A DNA stretch of 64,000 nt from Pythium myriotylum (GCA_023091665.1 JALJCQ010000008.1:310001-374000); one strand, 5' to 3'. Numbered from the stretch's first letter, positions 40,501 through 50,210 are shown. Translations and numbers: made by a program. Notes: a model not told the origin generated them from the letters alone.

Positions 40501-41947
40501 GGATCTGCTGGAACTGCATGGACTCGCACAGGAACTCGTGCGCAACTGCTCGATCGAACAGAAGAAACGCGTGACGATCGGCGTCGAAGTCGTCGCAAAC
40601 CCGAGTATTTTGTTCCTCGACGAACCGACGAGTGGGTTGGATGCACGTGCAGCGTCGATCGTCATGCGTGGTGTGCGGACGATTGCCAAACGTACGGGCC
40701 GCACGGTCGTGTGCACGATCCATCAGCCGAGCATGGCCATCTTCGAGCTCTTCGACTCGCTGCTGCTGCTCCAGAAAGGAGGCTACACGGCTTTCTTCGG
40801 GGACTTGGGTGAGCGTTCGGAGAATTTGTTGCGTTACTTCGCGTCGATCCCAAGCACGCCTGCCATGCCCACGGGCTACAACCCAGCCACCTACATGCTC
40901 GAGGTCATTGGCGCTGGTATTGGTCGCCAGGCCAAAGATTATTCCGTCGAGTACTCCAAGAGCGACCTCTGTGCGACAAATAAGGCGCGTGCCGATGCCG
41001 TTGCTGCCGGCACCGAGGTGGAAATGGTAAAATTTTCGACGCAAAAGCTCTCGCCGATCGCCACGGGTTTCGGGAACCAGTTTGTCGCGTGCGCGAGGAA
41101 GATGCGGCAGATCTACTGGCGCAACCCGCAGTACAACCTCGTGCGCATCGTCACGTTCCCGATCTACGCCGTGGTCTTCGGCACGACCTTCTATAAGCTC
41201 ACCAAGACCACGCAGGCGGCCGTCAACTCCCACGTCGGGCTCATGTACAACACACTTGACTTCATCGGCGTGATCAACTTGATGACGGTGCTCAACGCAG
41301 TCTGCAACGAGCGCGCAGTGTTTTACCGCGAGCGCATGTCCAATTACTACGGACCGCTGCCGTACTCACTCTCGCTGCTGCTGGCCGAAGTCCCGTACTT
41401 GATCTTCGTGTCGCTCGCGTTCATGAACGTCGAGTACTGGCTCGTGGGCTGGCAGAACAGAGCCGAGAGCTTCTTCCTCTTTTGGTTTGTCTTCTTCCTC
41501 CACATTTCAATCGCTACGAGCGCTGGCCAGTTCATGGCCGTGCTCATGCCCAACATCAAGGTCGCGAACGTCGCGGTCGGTGCACTCTCCGTGTTCTTCA
41601 ACTTGTTCTCGGGCTTTTTGATGCCGCACATCGACATGCGCAAGTTCTACAAGTGGATCCGGTACCTCGTGCCGACCAACTACTCGCTCGAGTCGCTCGT
41701 GGGCATCGTGCTGGGCCGCTGCGAGCATATCGGCAAGAAGTACACGGACGGGTGCACGCTCGTGACGCTGCCTGCAGTGCAAGGAGTCGTGCCGGCGCCC
41801 GTGCCGCTCAAGACTTTCATCTACAATAATTACGGCTTCGAGTACGCCGACCGGTACACAAATATCATCGTGCTCGCCGGCATGTGGGTGCTATTGCAGA
41901 TCGCCATCTACCTCACGCTGCGCTTCGTGAGCCACCTCAAGCGTTAG
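37577..41947 (+). CDS. Full-size ABCG/PDR-type ABC transporter
   Basis: 1456 aa from the ATG at 37577 (18 codons inside the open frame), single exon. The order is NBD1-TMD1-NBD2-TMD2, the reversed pleiotropic drug resistance layout. NBD1: Walker A NPGAGKST (about residue 218), signature VSGGERKR (about 330), Walker B FLCDEVSTGLDS (about 351). NBD2: Walker A SSGAGKTT (about 885), PDR-type C-loop CSIEQKKRVTIG (about 991), Walker B ILFLDEPTSGLDA (about 1011). Twelve helices are expected in two sets (residues about 555-790 and 1185-1450). The N-terminal tail is Pro/Ser-rich (PPSSPPASPPASPP). Such pumps export sterols, lipids and plant or fungicide compounds at the plasma membrane. Confidence 0.96.
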   Translation: MSTDDEEPPTPPSSPPASPPASPPSSPPRLGKGASVTSFADASGAVAMQQTTPHPPHEDLLEISTARKVSATSSASSVDEEGEEGDSGGKATGEDGDAGLPYLHSRLKSAMLERYSSMDTTNLDALLSGGLDRFYGKYRKAWKKNNLSFPTPEISFENLSYSVRMSTGPSASKGSIGGFLRTIVKPWRKLKTVKKVILHPMSGTIRQGSMTLVLANPGAGKSTFLKALGGKLKTHGPRSLKGSITYSGLPADEIDISKLVGVVDQSDNHLPTLTVRETIQFADRCLNGPPENQPEKLREVARLRTDLCLHILGLTKCADTVVGDAMLRGVSGGERKRVTLGEMLVGGQSVFLCDEVSTGLDSAATFDIMKSLRTWTRTLGGSAVVALLQPPPEVVDLFDDVLILTEGRLVYHGPTKEMLPYFRSLGFACPSTVDAAEFAVDVVCGRGAQYLLPRSSIAGAASAKPPRRAQQFEEVFQRSEGHLKVLAAMEEQKKLQKKVSTTGALHSVEHLISKKKSKKAPERFGAGFFESTALVLARQRKIWMRDTALIYGKLIEAVLVGLLLGIIYLECNQKIYLRMFFFVIAIFQRQAWQQITISFQVRNVFYKQRSRNFFRTLSYTLAESIVQIPLNIVVSFLLCIIFYFMSGLSRTANSFFVFYALILSFQHAISAIFTMLASIAPSVTVAQAMASMTVSFFLLFSGNIILPLLIPHYWKWMYWFSPTAWTLRGVLLNEFHSKRHSEEDRKAMLGRFQVTQGKEFIWIGILVLLAYYVIFTLLNTAALHFIRHETQSTAGSTTGSTSDSYSEVEDQRSNISAAPLAGGKTDAGEIVVAVDAEASSKPAQCVPAYLAVRNLEYYVPHPAKPGEQLQLLQGITAYFTPGNMTALMGSSGAGKTTFMDVLAGRKTGGVIKGEILVNGEPKDPATFSRIAGYCEQMDIHSGGATIQEALEFSARLRLPADTSLEARAEIVRTTMDLLELHGLAQELVRNCSIEQKKRVTIGVEVVANPSILFLDEPTSGLDARAASIVMRGVRTIAKRTGRTVVCTIHQPSMAIFELFDSLLLLQKGGYTAFFGDLGERSENLLRYFASIPSTPAMPTGYNPATYMLEVIGAGIGRQAKDYSVEYSKSDLCATNKARADAVAAGTEVEMVKFSTQKLSPIATGFGNQFVACARKMRQIYWRNPQYNLVRIVTFPIYAVVFGTTFYKLTKTTQAAVNSHVGLMYNTLDFIGVINLMTVLNAVCNERAVFYRERMSNYYGPLPYSLSLLLAEVPYLIFVSLAFMNVEYWLVGWQNRAESFFLFWFVFFLHISIATSAGQFMAVLMPNIKVANVAVGALSVFFNLFSGFLMPHIDMRKFYKWIRYLVPTNYSLESLVGIVLGRCEHIGKKYTDGCTLVTLPAVQGVVPAPVPLKTFIYNNYGFEYADRYTNIIVLAGMWVLLQIAIYLTLRFVSHLKR

Positions 41948-42122
41948 GGAGACCGCGCACCTCGTCCACAAGTTCATTGCTTCTCTTCATACCCACACTA
42001 TACTTGCATCTCTCTTTCTCTCTCGCGTCGTAGAATCTACAAAATACACACACACAGCCCCAGGCTGTTCCTCCTCCACAAGACAGACTGAGATTCTATC
42101 AACAACAAAAAAACACACCATG

Positions 42123-42881
42123 TTACACTTGTTCTTCCTCGGAGGAGGCCGCTGTCGTCGGGAGCTCGGGCTCGTCGAGCTCGACGGGGTCCACTTGCTT
42201 GGGCTCCGAGTCGGTCTTCTTGCTCTTGTCCACTTTGGCGTAGCCCGTGGGGCGCGGGAAGGCGCAGATGAGCACGAGCTGGATGGCGCCGAGCACGAGG
42301 TTGAGCAGGTTGGGCAGCAGCACGATCATGTCGTCGAGGATGAAGCCGTAGGTGAGCCAGAGCACGCTGTTGACGACGCCGGCGAGGATCATGCCGAAGG
42401 GCAGCACGTCGGCGTTGCGCGTGGCGACCACCTGCTTGACGAGCACGAGCGGCGAGCCGAACATGACGGCGCAGACGGCGATGGCGACGTAGCCCACGCG
42501 CTGCTGCACGACGGCGCGCGGCTCGAGCGAGCAGGCGGCGTAGAGCGCGACGAGCGCGAGCGCGGCGGCCGTGGCGACCAGCGCGCGCTGCGTGGCGGCG
42601 CGGCGCGGCGTGTAGCGGTAGAAGACGGCGAGGTAGAAGGCGGAGAAGCCGAGGCCGACGCCGTTGGTGGCGCAGAGCGGGAAGAAGTCGCGCGCGAGCA
42701 GTCCGTAGAGACACCAGAGCGCGCAGTTGGCGAACATGGAGGCGAGCGGCAGCAGCGGCATGCGGCCGGTCGTGCGGGCGGCGCGCGCGCGGCGCAGGTC
42801 CGGGTAGAGGCTCGCGAAGAGGTAGCAGGCTGCGAGCGAGGCGCCCGCCTGCACGGTCTGCACGAGCAGCTTCTCGACCAT
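42123..42881 (-). CDS. SWEET (MtN3/saliva) sugar transporter
   Basis: 252 aa from the ATG at 42881; the open frame continues upstream only to a TTG. Seven hydrophobic helices form two three-helix MtN3 units with a linker helix. The first unit has LPLASMFANCALWCLYGLL; the second has GSPLVLVKQVVATRNADVLPFG and AGVVNSVLWLTYGFI, where Pro and Asn residues of the sugar path are conserved. The tail is acidic and Ser/Thr-rich and carries possible phosphosites. SWEETs move mono- or disaccharides down gradients, here possibly taking up host sugar (inference). It is convergent with the PDR transporter, 175 bp apart. A piece of a cutinase gene lies 25 nt upstream of the start. Confidence 0.93.
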   Translation of the reverse strand: MVEKLLVQTVQAGASLAACYLFASLYPDLRRARAARTTGRMPLLPLASMFANCALWCLYGLLARDFFPLCATNGVGLGFSAFYLAVFYRYTPRRAATQRALVATAAALALVALYAACSLEPRAVVQQRVGYVAIAVCAVMFGSPLVLVKQVVATRNADVLPFGMILAGVVNSVLWLTYGFILDDMIVLLPNLLNLVLGAIQLVLICAFPRPTGYAKVDKSKKTDSEPKQVDPVELDEPELPTTAASSEEEQV

Positions 42882-43386
42882 GGTGGAGGATTGGATTGGA
42901 TTGACGACGTCCGAGCACTGGGCGTTGGCGACACACGAGGACAAGCGCTCGCGAGCAGCTCAACTGGAACCAGATCTGAGGAGAGTGTAACCGGGTCTGA
43001 CTCGATCGGTACAGTATTATGACGGATTTTATCCAGGTTTTCCGAAAGCGGGTTTAAGAGGGAAACTAGAACAAGATGGTGGGTGGTTTACGGTAAACTC
43101 TCTTCCGCCCCCATCCACATGGACGAGGAAGAAAGAACCCAGGCTGGCGTGCATCTGGTATATGCGTGCTGCTGCCTTCACGAGAGATCTTTTCGTCAAA
43201 ATTGGCAGCGTTGTATTGCTTCTTAGTATACCGAGAGAGAGAGAGAGAGACTACATAGCTTCCTGGTCGCTAGTGTGATATACGACGGGCGGTCGATCCT
43301 GTGGAGGGGAGGCGCTGGCGACCGAGACCGCGCGATCTTCGTTGGATCGAGAAATCTCGTCAGCGGCTGGCGCCTCCCGCCGCGCG
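42882..43386. other. SWEET upstream region with cutinase relic and GA microsatellite
   Basis: 505 bp. It contains the 27-nt cutinase match at 42906-42932 and a (GA)n tract at about 43233-43250. No gene is evident. Confidence 0.5.
42906..42932 (-). repeat. 27-nt exact cutinase fragment in the SWEET leader
   Basis: On minus it encodes VANAQCSDV, the signal-peptide cleavage region and first residues of the mature cutinase, and is identical to 50775-50801 of the minus-strand cutinase. Identity ends sharply on both sides. It lies in frame with the SWEET start codon but has no ATG of its own. Confidence 0.85.
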
Positions 43387-43806
43387 TCACATGCGTCGCG
43401 GCGCCAGCGCGCGGCCGGCGTGGGCCAGCGACGCGCCCACGATCGAGGCGTTCCACCGCGGCATGGCGCTCGTCGGCGTCGGCGCGAGCCCGAGCGACTG
43501 GCCGGCGAGGTCGCTGTCGTCCGCCAAGCCGCAGAGCTGCACGGCCTGCTGGCGCTGGAGCACCGGGTGGGGCAGCGCGTCGAAGTCGAACGGGTCTTGC
43601 GCCAGGAAGCGCTGGGTCTCGTCGCTGAGCCCGCAGACGCAGAGCGGGTGCTGACACACGTCGCAGACGACGCGGCTCGCCGCGAGCGTGCTCTTGGCGC
43701 GCTTGGCCGGGTCGCTCGCGACGTGGCTCATCTCGGTCCAGCTCCGCTTGCGCGTGAGCGGCGCGGGGGCGTGGAGATACTGGCAGTAGAGCGACGGCAT
43801 CGACAT
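43387..43806 (-). CDS. Small hypothetical protein with a CxxC/CxCG motif
   Basis: 139 aa from a clean ATG at 43806. I do not recognise it. Residues about 47-60 (VVCDVCQHPLCVCG) form a compact cysteine cluster that could bind zinc. Before it lies a basic stretch (LTRKRSW, PAKRAK) that could be a nuclear signal. The rest is Ala/Pro/Ser-rich with no transmembrane segment or signal peptide. Codon use is strongly GC-ending, like the neighbouring genes, which supports coding. It lies upstream of the SWEET gene on the same strand. Confidence 0.6.
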   Translation of the reverse strand: MSMPSLYCQYLHAPAPLTRKRSWTEMSHVASDPAKRAKSTLAASRVVCDVCQHPLCVCGLSDETQRFLAQDPFDFDALPHPVLQRQQAVQLCGLADDSDLAGQSLGLAPTPTSAMPRWNASIVGASLAHAGRALAPRRM

Positions 43807-44778
43807 GGTCGAGGAGATCCGAGGAGATACGAGGGCGAGGGGGTAAGGAGTCGCGAGGACGACAGTCGGAGAATGAGCGCCGCCAACGTTGGCGTTGGCG
43901 CGCCGAGAGACAGGGAGGGGAAGGGGCCCCCTCTCGTTAAAGACCGGTCGTGTCCAGTCTGTTGGTCTTGTCGGCGTTGGTTCTGTGCGCCCTTTTTGCG
44001 GAAACCAACAAAACCAACCAAAAAACTGTTGGGCTAAACAGATAAAAGGTGATGGCTAAACGGAATTTTGGGCGCGGCGAGTGGGATTCTGTGATCGTAG
44101 CCGATGGATTGGTTGACTGAACCAATCTGCGAAATTGCCAAAATCTGCGAAAAAACGACTTGAAAAAAACACAGCCGTCTCTATGAAGCCACCAGTCGCT
44201 TGGGGAGCGATCCAGCGACAAAGACCAACATCCATCACATAGAAACTCGCAGGTTCTGGATTCATCTGGAACCACTGTACTTCATAAAGACATACCCGTC
44301 ATATTCAACTCGTATATACATAGAATGTTCTGCGAATTCCACGGAGCTGATACCTATCATAACAAATACCCTGACGGTAACGATGGATATGGGATCGTAG
44401 CCAAGCCGACCCTCATTCTGATTTCACGCACCAGCATTCTCTCTTTCGGAGCAAATGTCGCGACCGTCATTCCCTTTCTGCAGAATCGATCGACTGTCGC
44501 CGTCGACCTAAACCAGTGGACTAAAACGGAAGCGCAATCATCTGGGACCAGCACCAGCGCGCCAACACAAGCGGAACCGTTCTCGTTCCAACGATGCGGA
44601 GATCGCACTCATTCTCGAAGAGGCGCGACGCCGCCAATGACGGATGATTGCGCTTGCGCACTCGGTTCTCGCGCCAACGTAGTCGCGGGTTGATTCAGAA
44701 CACCAACAGAACAATCTGTACGTTGGACTCCATTCCACAATCCCCGCTGAGATAAGCGTACAGCGTACAAAATCCCCC
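43807..44778. other. Divergent spacer between two small hypothetical genes
   Basis: 972 bp, AT-richer in the middle. A perfect 14-bp palindrome (CGCCAACGTTGGCG) lies at about 43880-43893, near the start of the minus-strand gene. No gene is evident. Confidence 0.45.
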
Positions 44779-45153
44779 ATGACGAGCTCCGAGCGAGAGA
44801 TCGAGGCGGCGCTCTCGCATCTCCACGTCGAAGACTTCTCTTTGCTGCCTCCGCTGCCGTCCGCGCGCTTCAAAGAGCGACGCGCCAGACTGCAGAGCAG
44901 CGCCAGCAGCCTCTCGCGGCCGAAACTGCGGCGGCAGAACGCCGTGCTGAGCCTCGACGGTCTCGAGTTCGTCGACGCGCCGTCGCGACCGGCGATCGCA
45001 CGCGCTCGAGGTCTGAACGCACCGTCGATGGCTCCGCTGACGAGAAGCGAGTCCACAGGTTCCCAGGACAGCGACGCGCCCGACGACGCCGCGCTCCAGC
45101 GCGAGAGACAGCGGTTCGTGCGCGCGCTGCGCCGCTCGCGCTGTCCGTACTAG
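44779..45153 (+). CDS. Small hypothetical protein, 124 aa
   Basis: Starts at the ATG at 44779 and ends at TAG 45151-45153. Unrecognised. It begins with a short amphipathic acidic segment (REIEAALSHLHVEDFSLLPPLPS), then is Ser/Arg-rich and probably disordered, and ends in a basic amphipathic helix (ALQRERQRFVRALRRSR). Codon use resembles the neighbouring genes. No signal peptide or membrane helix. It could be an adaptor or regulatory peptide, but nothing allows a function. Confidence 0.55.
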   Translation: MTSSEREIEAALSHLHVEDFSLLPPLPSARFKERRARLQSSASSLSRPKLRRQNAVLSLDGLEFVDAPSRPAIARARGLNAPSMAPLTRSESTGSQDSDAPDDAALQRERQRFVRALRRSRCPY

Positions 45154-45887
45154 GCCGCCGACTCGAGCTACGAGACGACGACGACCCATCTCCGTCTGGT
45201 CGCGTGCCAAGACAGCATTCCCTGCGCACAGTGCGCCCGCGTCGATGACGACGACGCGCTGCATAGACGTCGCGCGTCTGAGTCCGTGTTAAACGCGACC
45301 CATCGGCTTGCTAAACGAGCAGTTGCCGCGCGAGCGAGAAATGCAGAGCGCTCGCCACGTCGCGTATCGGGGGCGAGCCGGTCGCTCGGTTCGCGCCCGA
45401 CGCGCGGGACTTTCTCCCGAGCGTCATCGCCAACTTGGCTGCGTCTCTTTGCCGACATGAACCCAGACAGGGCTCGCGCACAACAAGAATCGCCCTCGCG
45501 CCCTCACGCACCACGAGAACGTGGCACAGAACAAGAACGAAGAAAGAAAGAAAGAAGAAGAAGAAGAGAGAGCAGTGTCGACACTCATCCGACGCGGCTC
45601 GCGTCGCGCAGGAGGATCAGCGTCAAAGCGAGGTCTCTCTGGTGATCATGAGGGGTCCATCATGGGATCCATGGTCGGTTCTGTAATTACTGAATTCATT
45701 TGTCCCGAAATACCGTAAAGTCGAAATAGTACTATTCCCCCCCCGAAGAATACCACAATTCATGAGAAGATATAACACTGCGTGGTCATTGGTGGAAATT
45801 TACCGCGTACTCACTTCGAGTCATTTCGCCTCTTTGAACGTTTGAACGTCATTCCCCCAAGGGCGCGAAACCCGGCCCCCCGCCGCC
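45154..45887. other. Spacer upstream of the coiled-coil gene
   Basis: 734 bp with a purine-rich tract (GAAGAAAGAAAGAAAG, about 45538-45570). The sequence GTCATTTCGCCTCTTTG at about 45821-45837, 50-70 nt before the start of the coiled-coil gene, resembles the oomycete initiator. Confidence 0.45.
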
Positions 45888-48332
45888 ATGGACCCGACGG
45901 CCGCCTCGACGGGCTCGTCCTCGCTCTCCGACGCGCCGCGCGCGCCCGCGACCGCCGCCATCGTCTCCGCCGCGTCCTCCGCTTTGCAACGCGGTGCCGC
46001 CGACGCGCTGTCTCCCTCTCGCGGCCTCAAACGGGCGCGCGACGCCGACGGCGTTTGCGACGCGATCTCGACCACGGTCGACGCGCTGCCGAGCGACGAG
46101 CGGCCCCACAAGCGCCAGAACGACGCTGCGTCGCTCAGCGATTCGTCCTCGTCGGCGTCGACGTCGGCGTCGCCGTCTGCAGTCGCCGGCGACTCGCTGC
46201 GCATCAGCAATGAGCTGCTGAGGAGCGACAACGAGCAGCTCCAGCGCGAGCTCGCGGCGCTGCGCGAGGCCAAGGCCGCCGCGGACGCGCAGCTCTCGCA
46301 GCAGAAGCAGCGCGTGCGCAACCTCGAGGAAGACCTCACGCGCATCTACCGCCGGCAGAAGCGCGAGGCCGAGAGCCGCCAGAAAGACCACGAGGCGGCC
46401 ATGGCGGCCATGCGGCAGCAGCTCGAGCAGCTCGCCAAGCAGCTCGAAGACCGCCCGGCCGTCGACCCGACCATGGCGCTGCTCACGCCCGAGACGACGC
46501 GAGAGATGGACGCGTACGTGGCCACGCTCGCACAGTGGCAGGCCAAGCTGACGACGCTCTCGACGCAGCTCGCAGACCGCGTGGCGCAGGCGGAGAACGC
46601 CCACGTGCATGCTGTGATGGACGGCATGGTCGAGCGTGTGAGCCAGGCGCACGAACTCAGCGAGCTTCGCGAGGCCGAGAAGCAGCTCGACGTGCAACGC
46701 GCGGTGGTGCAGCAGAAAGAGGAGGATCTCCGTGTCATGCTCGAGAAAATGAAAAGCGAGCGCGACGACGTCGAGGCCTTCGAGGCGCTCGAGCGGCGTG
46801 TGCTGGAAGATCGTGTGGCGGAGTTGAACAAGACTGTCGAGAACGCCAAGGAGAACGAGCGCGTGCTGCTGCAACAGATGAACGATCTACGCGAGGGGCT
46901 GGTCAAGATGCGCAGCGGCAACCACGTCATGCCGCAGAGTGAGTGGCAGCGGAAGCTCCAAGAAGACGCGCAGTTGAAAGAACAGCTCGAGGCTCTCACC
47001 GTGCGCTGCGAGGCGCAGAACGTGCAGCTGACACTGCTGCGCGAGGATCTCGCCAGTCTCCAGACCGAGAACGACGAGCTTGCGGCCGATCTGACGGCGC
47101 GCAAGACAGCTGCGGCGGGCGACGACGACACAGCAAGTATGATTACCAAGCAGCTAGAGGACCGTGTCGCGGAGCTTAAGGAGCAGCTTGGAGAGGCCAA
47201 AAAGAAGGCTCGAGAAGCCGAGGCTGAGCTGCGAGCGGATCACGCGGACAAAATTCGAGAGGCGACCGAGAACTTGAACAACCGTATCGAGGTGCTGACC
47301 ATGAATGTGGACGCGAAGGCCCACGTGATCGAAGGACTGAATGCGGACAAGAGCGAGCTGATCGCCAAAATCGCGAAGAGAAATGACGCACTTGAACGCA
47401 TGCACGCCGAGATCCTCCGTCTCAAGGAGCAACTCGAGGATAAGAACCAGCAGCTCGAGATGCTGCGGAAGGACCTATCTGAGCTGCAGTCCCATCACGA
47501 AGTGGAGCTGAAGCAGGTTAAGGAGGAAGCGACCTCGGAAAAACTCGAGCTTCAGAAGCAGATGACATCAAAGACGTGCGAGTGGGTTGAGCTCAATCGT
47601 GAGCTGAAGGAACTCAAGAAGCAGATCGAGGCCAAGACGGGCGAGGTGCGAAGACTGGAGCGAGAAAAGAGCGAGGCCGAAGCGCGGAGTTCGGTGTCGC
47701 TGGAGAAAGACGAGCGACTGAGCTCTCTCGAGTCAGAGTTGGAAACACTACGGGAACAGAACAAGGAGTTCCTCGACAAGGAACAAACGCAAATTCTAGA
47801 GTCGCGTGAGAAAGACGAGCGCTACAGCTCTCTCCAAACGGAGGTGACTATGCTGCGAGAGAAGAACAAGGAGTTGTTGGGCAAGGAGCAGACGCGCGCA
47901 TCCAACGACAGTCGTCTCCGAGAGTACCTGACCTCGCTTGAGCGACAAAAGCATGACCTCCACATCGAGAACAACGAACTGCGAATGCAAATCGCTTCCT
48001 CAGAGAACGATGAGTCGCAGTCCGACACGCACAGTTCACAGACCAGCGGCTTATCGACGCTTACACCAGATCTGAAGGCTCGCATCACTAAGCTTTTGGT
48101 GGAGAAGCAAGCAGTCGAGAACTTTTTGCGGTGTTATTTCGACACGGCCGAGGCCAAGTGCCAATCGCTGAGTGAGCAAGTGGCGCAGCTCGAGGCGAAG
48201 CAGGCCACTCACAGACAGCACGCGAGGGACTCGTGCCATTTGCTGCGACTGTGTACACAAGTGGATTCTTGCGACAGCACTGTTCGCGCCAGTATCTTAG
48301 ACGTCATGACCACGCTCGAGAGCATTTCGTGA
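45888..48332 (+). CDS. Long coiled-coil protein of unknown function
   Basis: 814 aa from the ATG at 45888, single exon. The first 90 residues are Ala/Ser-rich with basic patches (LKRAR, ERPHKRQ) that could be nuclear signals. From about residue 105 to 790 it is nearly all heptad-type coiled coil rich in Glu, Lys, Gln and Leu. Residues about 606-640 and 641-675 are a tandem duplication of 35 residues (five heptads; period 105 nt at 47703 and 47808): EKDER.SSL...L.E.NKE..KEQT. The end (LTPDLKARITKLLVEKQAVENFLRCYF and the last 50 residues) has four cysteines and is not coiled-coil-like. It may be a structural, centrosomal or Bre1-like protein, but no defining domain such as RING is present. Confidence 0.8.
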   Translation: MDPTAASTGSSSLSDAPRAPATAAIVSAASSALQRGAADALSPSRGLKRARDADGVCDAISTTVDALPSDERPHKRQNDAASLSDSSSSASTSASPSAVAGDSLRISNELLRSDNEQLQRELAALREAKAAADAQLSQQKQRVRNLEEDLTRIYRRQKREAESRQKDHEAAMAAMRQQLEQLAKQLEDRPAVDPTMALLTPETTREMDAYVATLAQWQAKLTTLSTQLADRVAQAENAHVHAVMDGMVERVSQAHELSELREAEKQLDVQRAVVQQKEEDLRVMLEKMKSERDDVEAFEALERRVLEDRVAELNKTVENAKENERVLLQQMNDLREGLVKMRSGNHVMPQSEWQRKLQEDAQLKEQLEALTVRCEAQNVQLTLLREDLASLQTENDELAADLTARKTAAAGDDDTASMITKQLEDRVAELKEQLGEAKKKAREAEAELRADHADKIREATENLNNRIEVLTMNVDAKAHVIEGLNADKSELIAKIAKRNDALERMHAEILRLKEQLEDKNQQLEMLRKDLSELQSHHEVELKQVKEEATSEKLELQKQMTSKTCEWVELNRELKELKKQIEAKTGEVRRLEREKSEAEARSSVSLEKDERLSSLESELETLREQNKEFLDKEQTQILESREKDERYSSLQTEVTMLREKNKELLGKEQTRASNDSRLREYLTSLERQKHDLHIENNELRMQIASSENDESQSDTHSSQTSGLSTLTPDLKARITKLLVEKQAVENFLRCYFDTAEAKCQSLSEQVAQLEAKQATHRQHARDSCHLLRLCTQVDSCDSTVRASILDVMTTLESIS

Positions 48333-49265
48333 GTGCGGTCGCTAATTTATACATTGGGTTGAGCACGGAATGAGCTTGGTGTTTGCGGTGGGCGTTCGTC
48401 GCCTTTCCAAGAGAGGCTCAGCTTTGAGACAAGGATCAAGGGGCGACGAGCATCGTGGAAGGAGACGAGTCAAGTGGCACCACCACGTTGAGTCGGTTTG
48501 CTTGACTGAACTGTTCTCAGAACTGCGATGGTGAGTCACATCACGCGAGCGTATCTCTCCAAGCACCGCCGAAGCACACCACACAGTGCCAGTCTTCCGG
48601 TGAGCTTGGATAATCCAGCGTGACTCACACTGTGGATAGCTGACCGAGCCAGAGTCCTGATGGGTGTCTCAAGCAAAGCAGTGCACTTGATCGGTGGATC
48701 AACTCTTTCTGCGGTCATGGATGACGCAGTGCATTCGAGATGGGAAGAATCAACAAGAACCTTGAGATTCGAGCAACCACGAGATACCCCACACACAGAA
48801 AACAACAGACAACGATGATTTAAAGAGGATATCAAATTTGCACGGTCCAACACGAGGATATAAAACAGGTACTGTGCAATTCCTATCAAGCAGGTTTGAG
48901 ATATATAAAATTATGGAAACATCGCAAGCCATCCACGTTTCGGTTCGACCAAACCGGACTCCATCGAACGCTGTGGTTCTCACCACGAAGCTGCAAACTC
49001 TCGACTATCACCACCATGCCCATGCACCTCGCCAGCTGAGTCTCGTCGCTCGATGTGAAGGCATTCTTCGCCGACCATGGAATCCTCTTGCCAGTCGGCG
49101 CCCAAACGACAGGCCACGGACAGGCTCACGACAGTGGGACGGACGCTGCTCATCTCGAGTGTCTGCCGCTGGTAAGACAGTGCTGGTCCAGAGTGGCATT
49201 CCCACAAGAAGAGAGCGAGCAGATCGCTTCCACTTTCCAATTCCCTCCTTGTTGCTCAGCTTCCG
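48333..49265. other. Spacer upstream of the first cutinase
   Basis: 933 bp, AT-richer than the coding DNA, with a TATATAAAATTATGG stretch at about 48900-48915. No gene was found. The 5' leader motif of the other cutinases is not recognisable here. Confidence 0.4.
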
Positions 49266-49910
49266 ATGGTCTCTTTCGCCAGTCTTGTCGTCCTCCTCTT
49301 CGCTGCTTCCGTTGGTGCCGTCGCCAACGCCGACTGCGTGGACGTGCATCTCGTCTTCGCACGAGGCACGTTCCAGCCAGCGGGTCTCGGCAAGAGCGGC
49401 GTCGCACTGCTAAGTAACCTCACGGCCTTGCTGCCCAACAAGACCGTGGACGCCTACGCTGTCGACTACGCGGCCGATGCACTGCAGACCAGTGCAGGCC
49501 ATGGAGCCACGGATATGACCAAGCACCTCGTCGCTTACGCTGCGACGTGCCCCGACTCGGTCTTCGTGATCGGTGGATACTCGCAGGGAGCGACAGTTAC
49601 GTCCATCGCAATCGGCATCAAGACGATCCTGGGCTCGGGCGAGACGATCCCGACGACGCTCGCACCTCGGATCAAGGCTGTCGTGACCTTCGGCAACCCG
49701 ATCACTCTGCTGGGCCAGTCGATTGCCAAGGACAGCGAGCTCTACCGTGCCAAGGCCATCGAGTACTGCAACAAGGGCGATCCGATTTGCGGCGCCGGGC
49801 TCAACCCCTCGGCCCACCTCTCGTACCCGACGGACAGCGCACCACTGGCGGCCATTCGCGCCGCAGCGCTCATATTGACACCGTCGCGTCGCCTGCGAAC
49901 GGTCAACTAG
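49266..49910 (+). CDS. Cutinase 1 (secreted serine esterase)
   Basis: 214 aa. The signal peptide MVSFASLVVLLFAASVGAVANA is followed by a complete cutinase fold. The catalytic triad is Ser106 in GGYSQG, Asp172 in CNKGDPIC and His184. Cys24-Cys95 and Cys168-Cys175 correspond to the two standard disulfides. Cutinases hydrolyse plant cutin polyester. This is the most diverged copy of the array (GLGKSG where others have GLGSCG or GYGDVG; signal peptide SLVVLL rather than TNLLALAL). Its upstream DNA does not share the leader block found before the other plus-strand copies. Confidence 0.95.
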   Translation: MVSFASLVVLLFAASVGAVANADCVDVHLVFARGTFQPAGLGKSGVALLSNLTALLPNKTVDAYAVDYAADALQTSAGHGATDMTKHLVAYAATCPDSVFVIGGYSQGATVTSIAIGIKTILGSGETIPTTLAPRIKAVVTFGNPITLLGQSIAKDSELYRAKAIEYCNKGDPICGAGLNPSAHLSYPTDSAPLAAIRAAALILTPSRRLRTVN

Positions 49911-50210
49911 TGCTCAGCAACGCTTAGGAGCGTTGAGGTTCGGCCTCCTCCACTTGTAGTGAAATGAAGATTTGAACGCTTTTGCTCTCGTCTCTTTCTC
50001 CGAATCTTAGCAGAGAGTCTTGACATTTGAAAGCCACAGGCAATCTCGGCGTTCGCATCCAGTTGGTTCAGACTTGCGTGCTGTGTCAGGAACGTGAAAG
50101 CTGCAATTGCTCAACTTGAAATGGCGCTGTTCACTGTGTATTCACGTCAGCGATTTTGAGAGAGCAACAACACTACACAACTACGTCACTACCAACGGGG
50201 TCCAGTCGTC

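Noticed and set aside
45849..46874. 341-codon minus-strand frame opposite the coiled-coil gene
   Set aside because: It is Leu/Arg/His-rich and mirrors the Glu/Gln/Lys codons of the plus-strand gene; no domain is seen.
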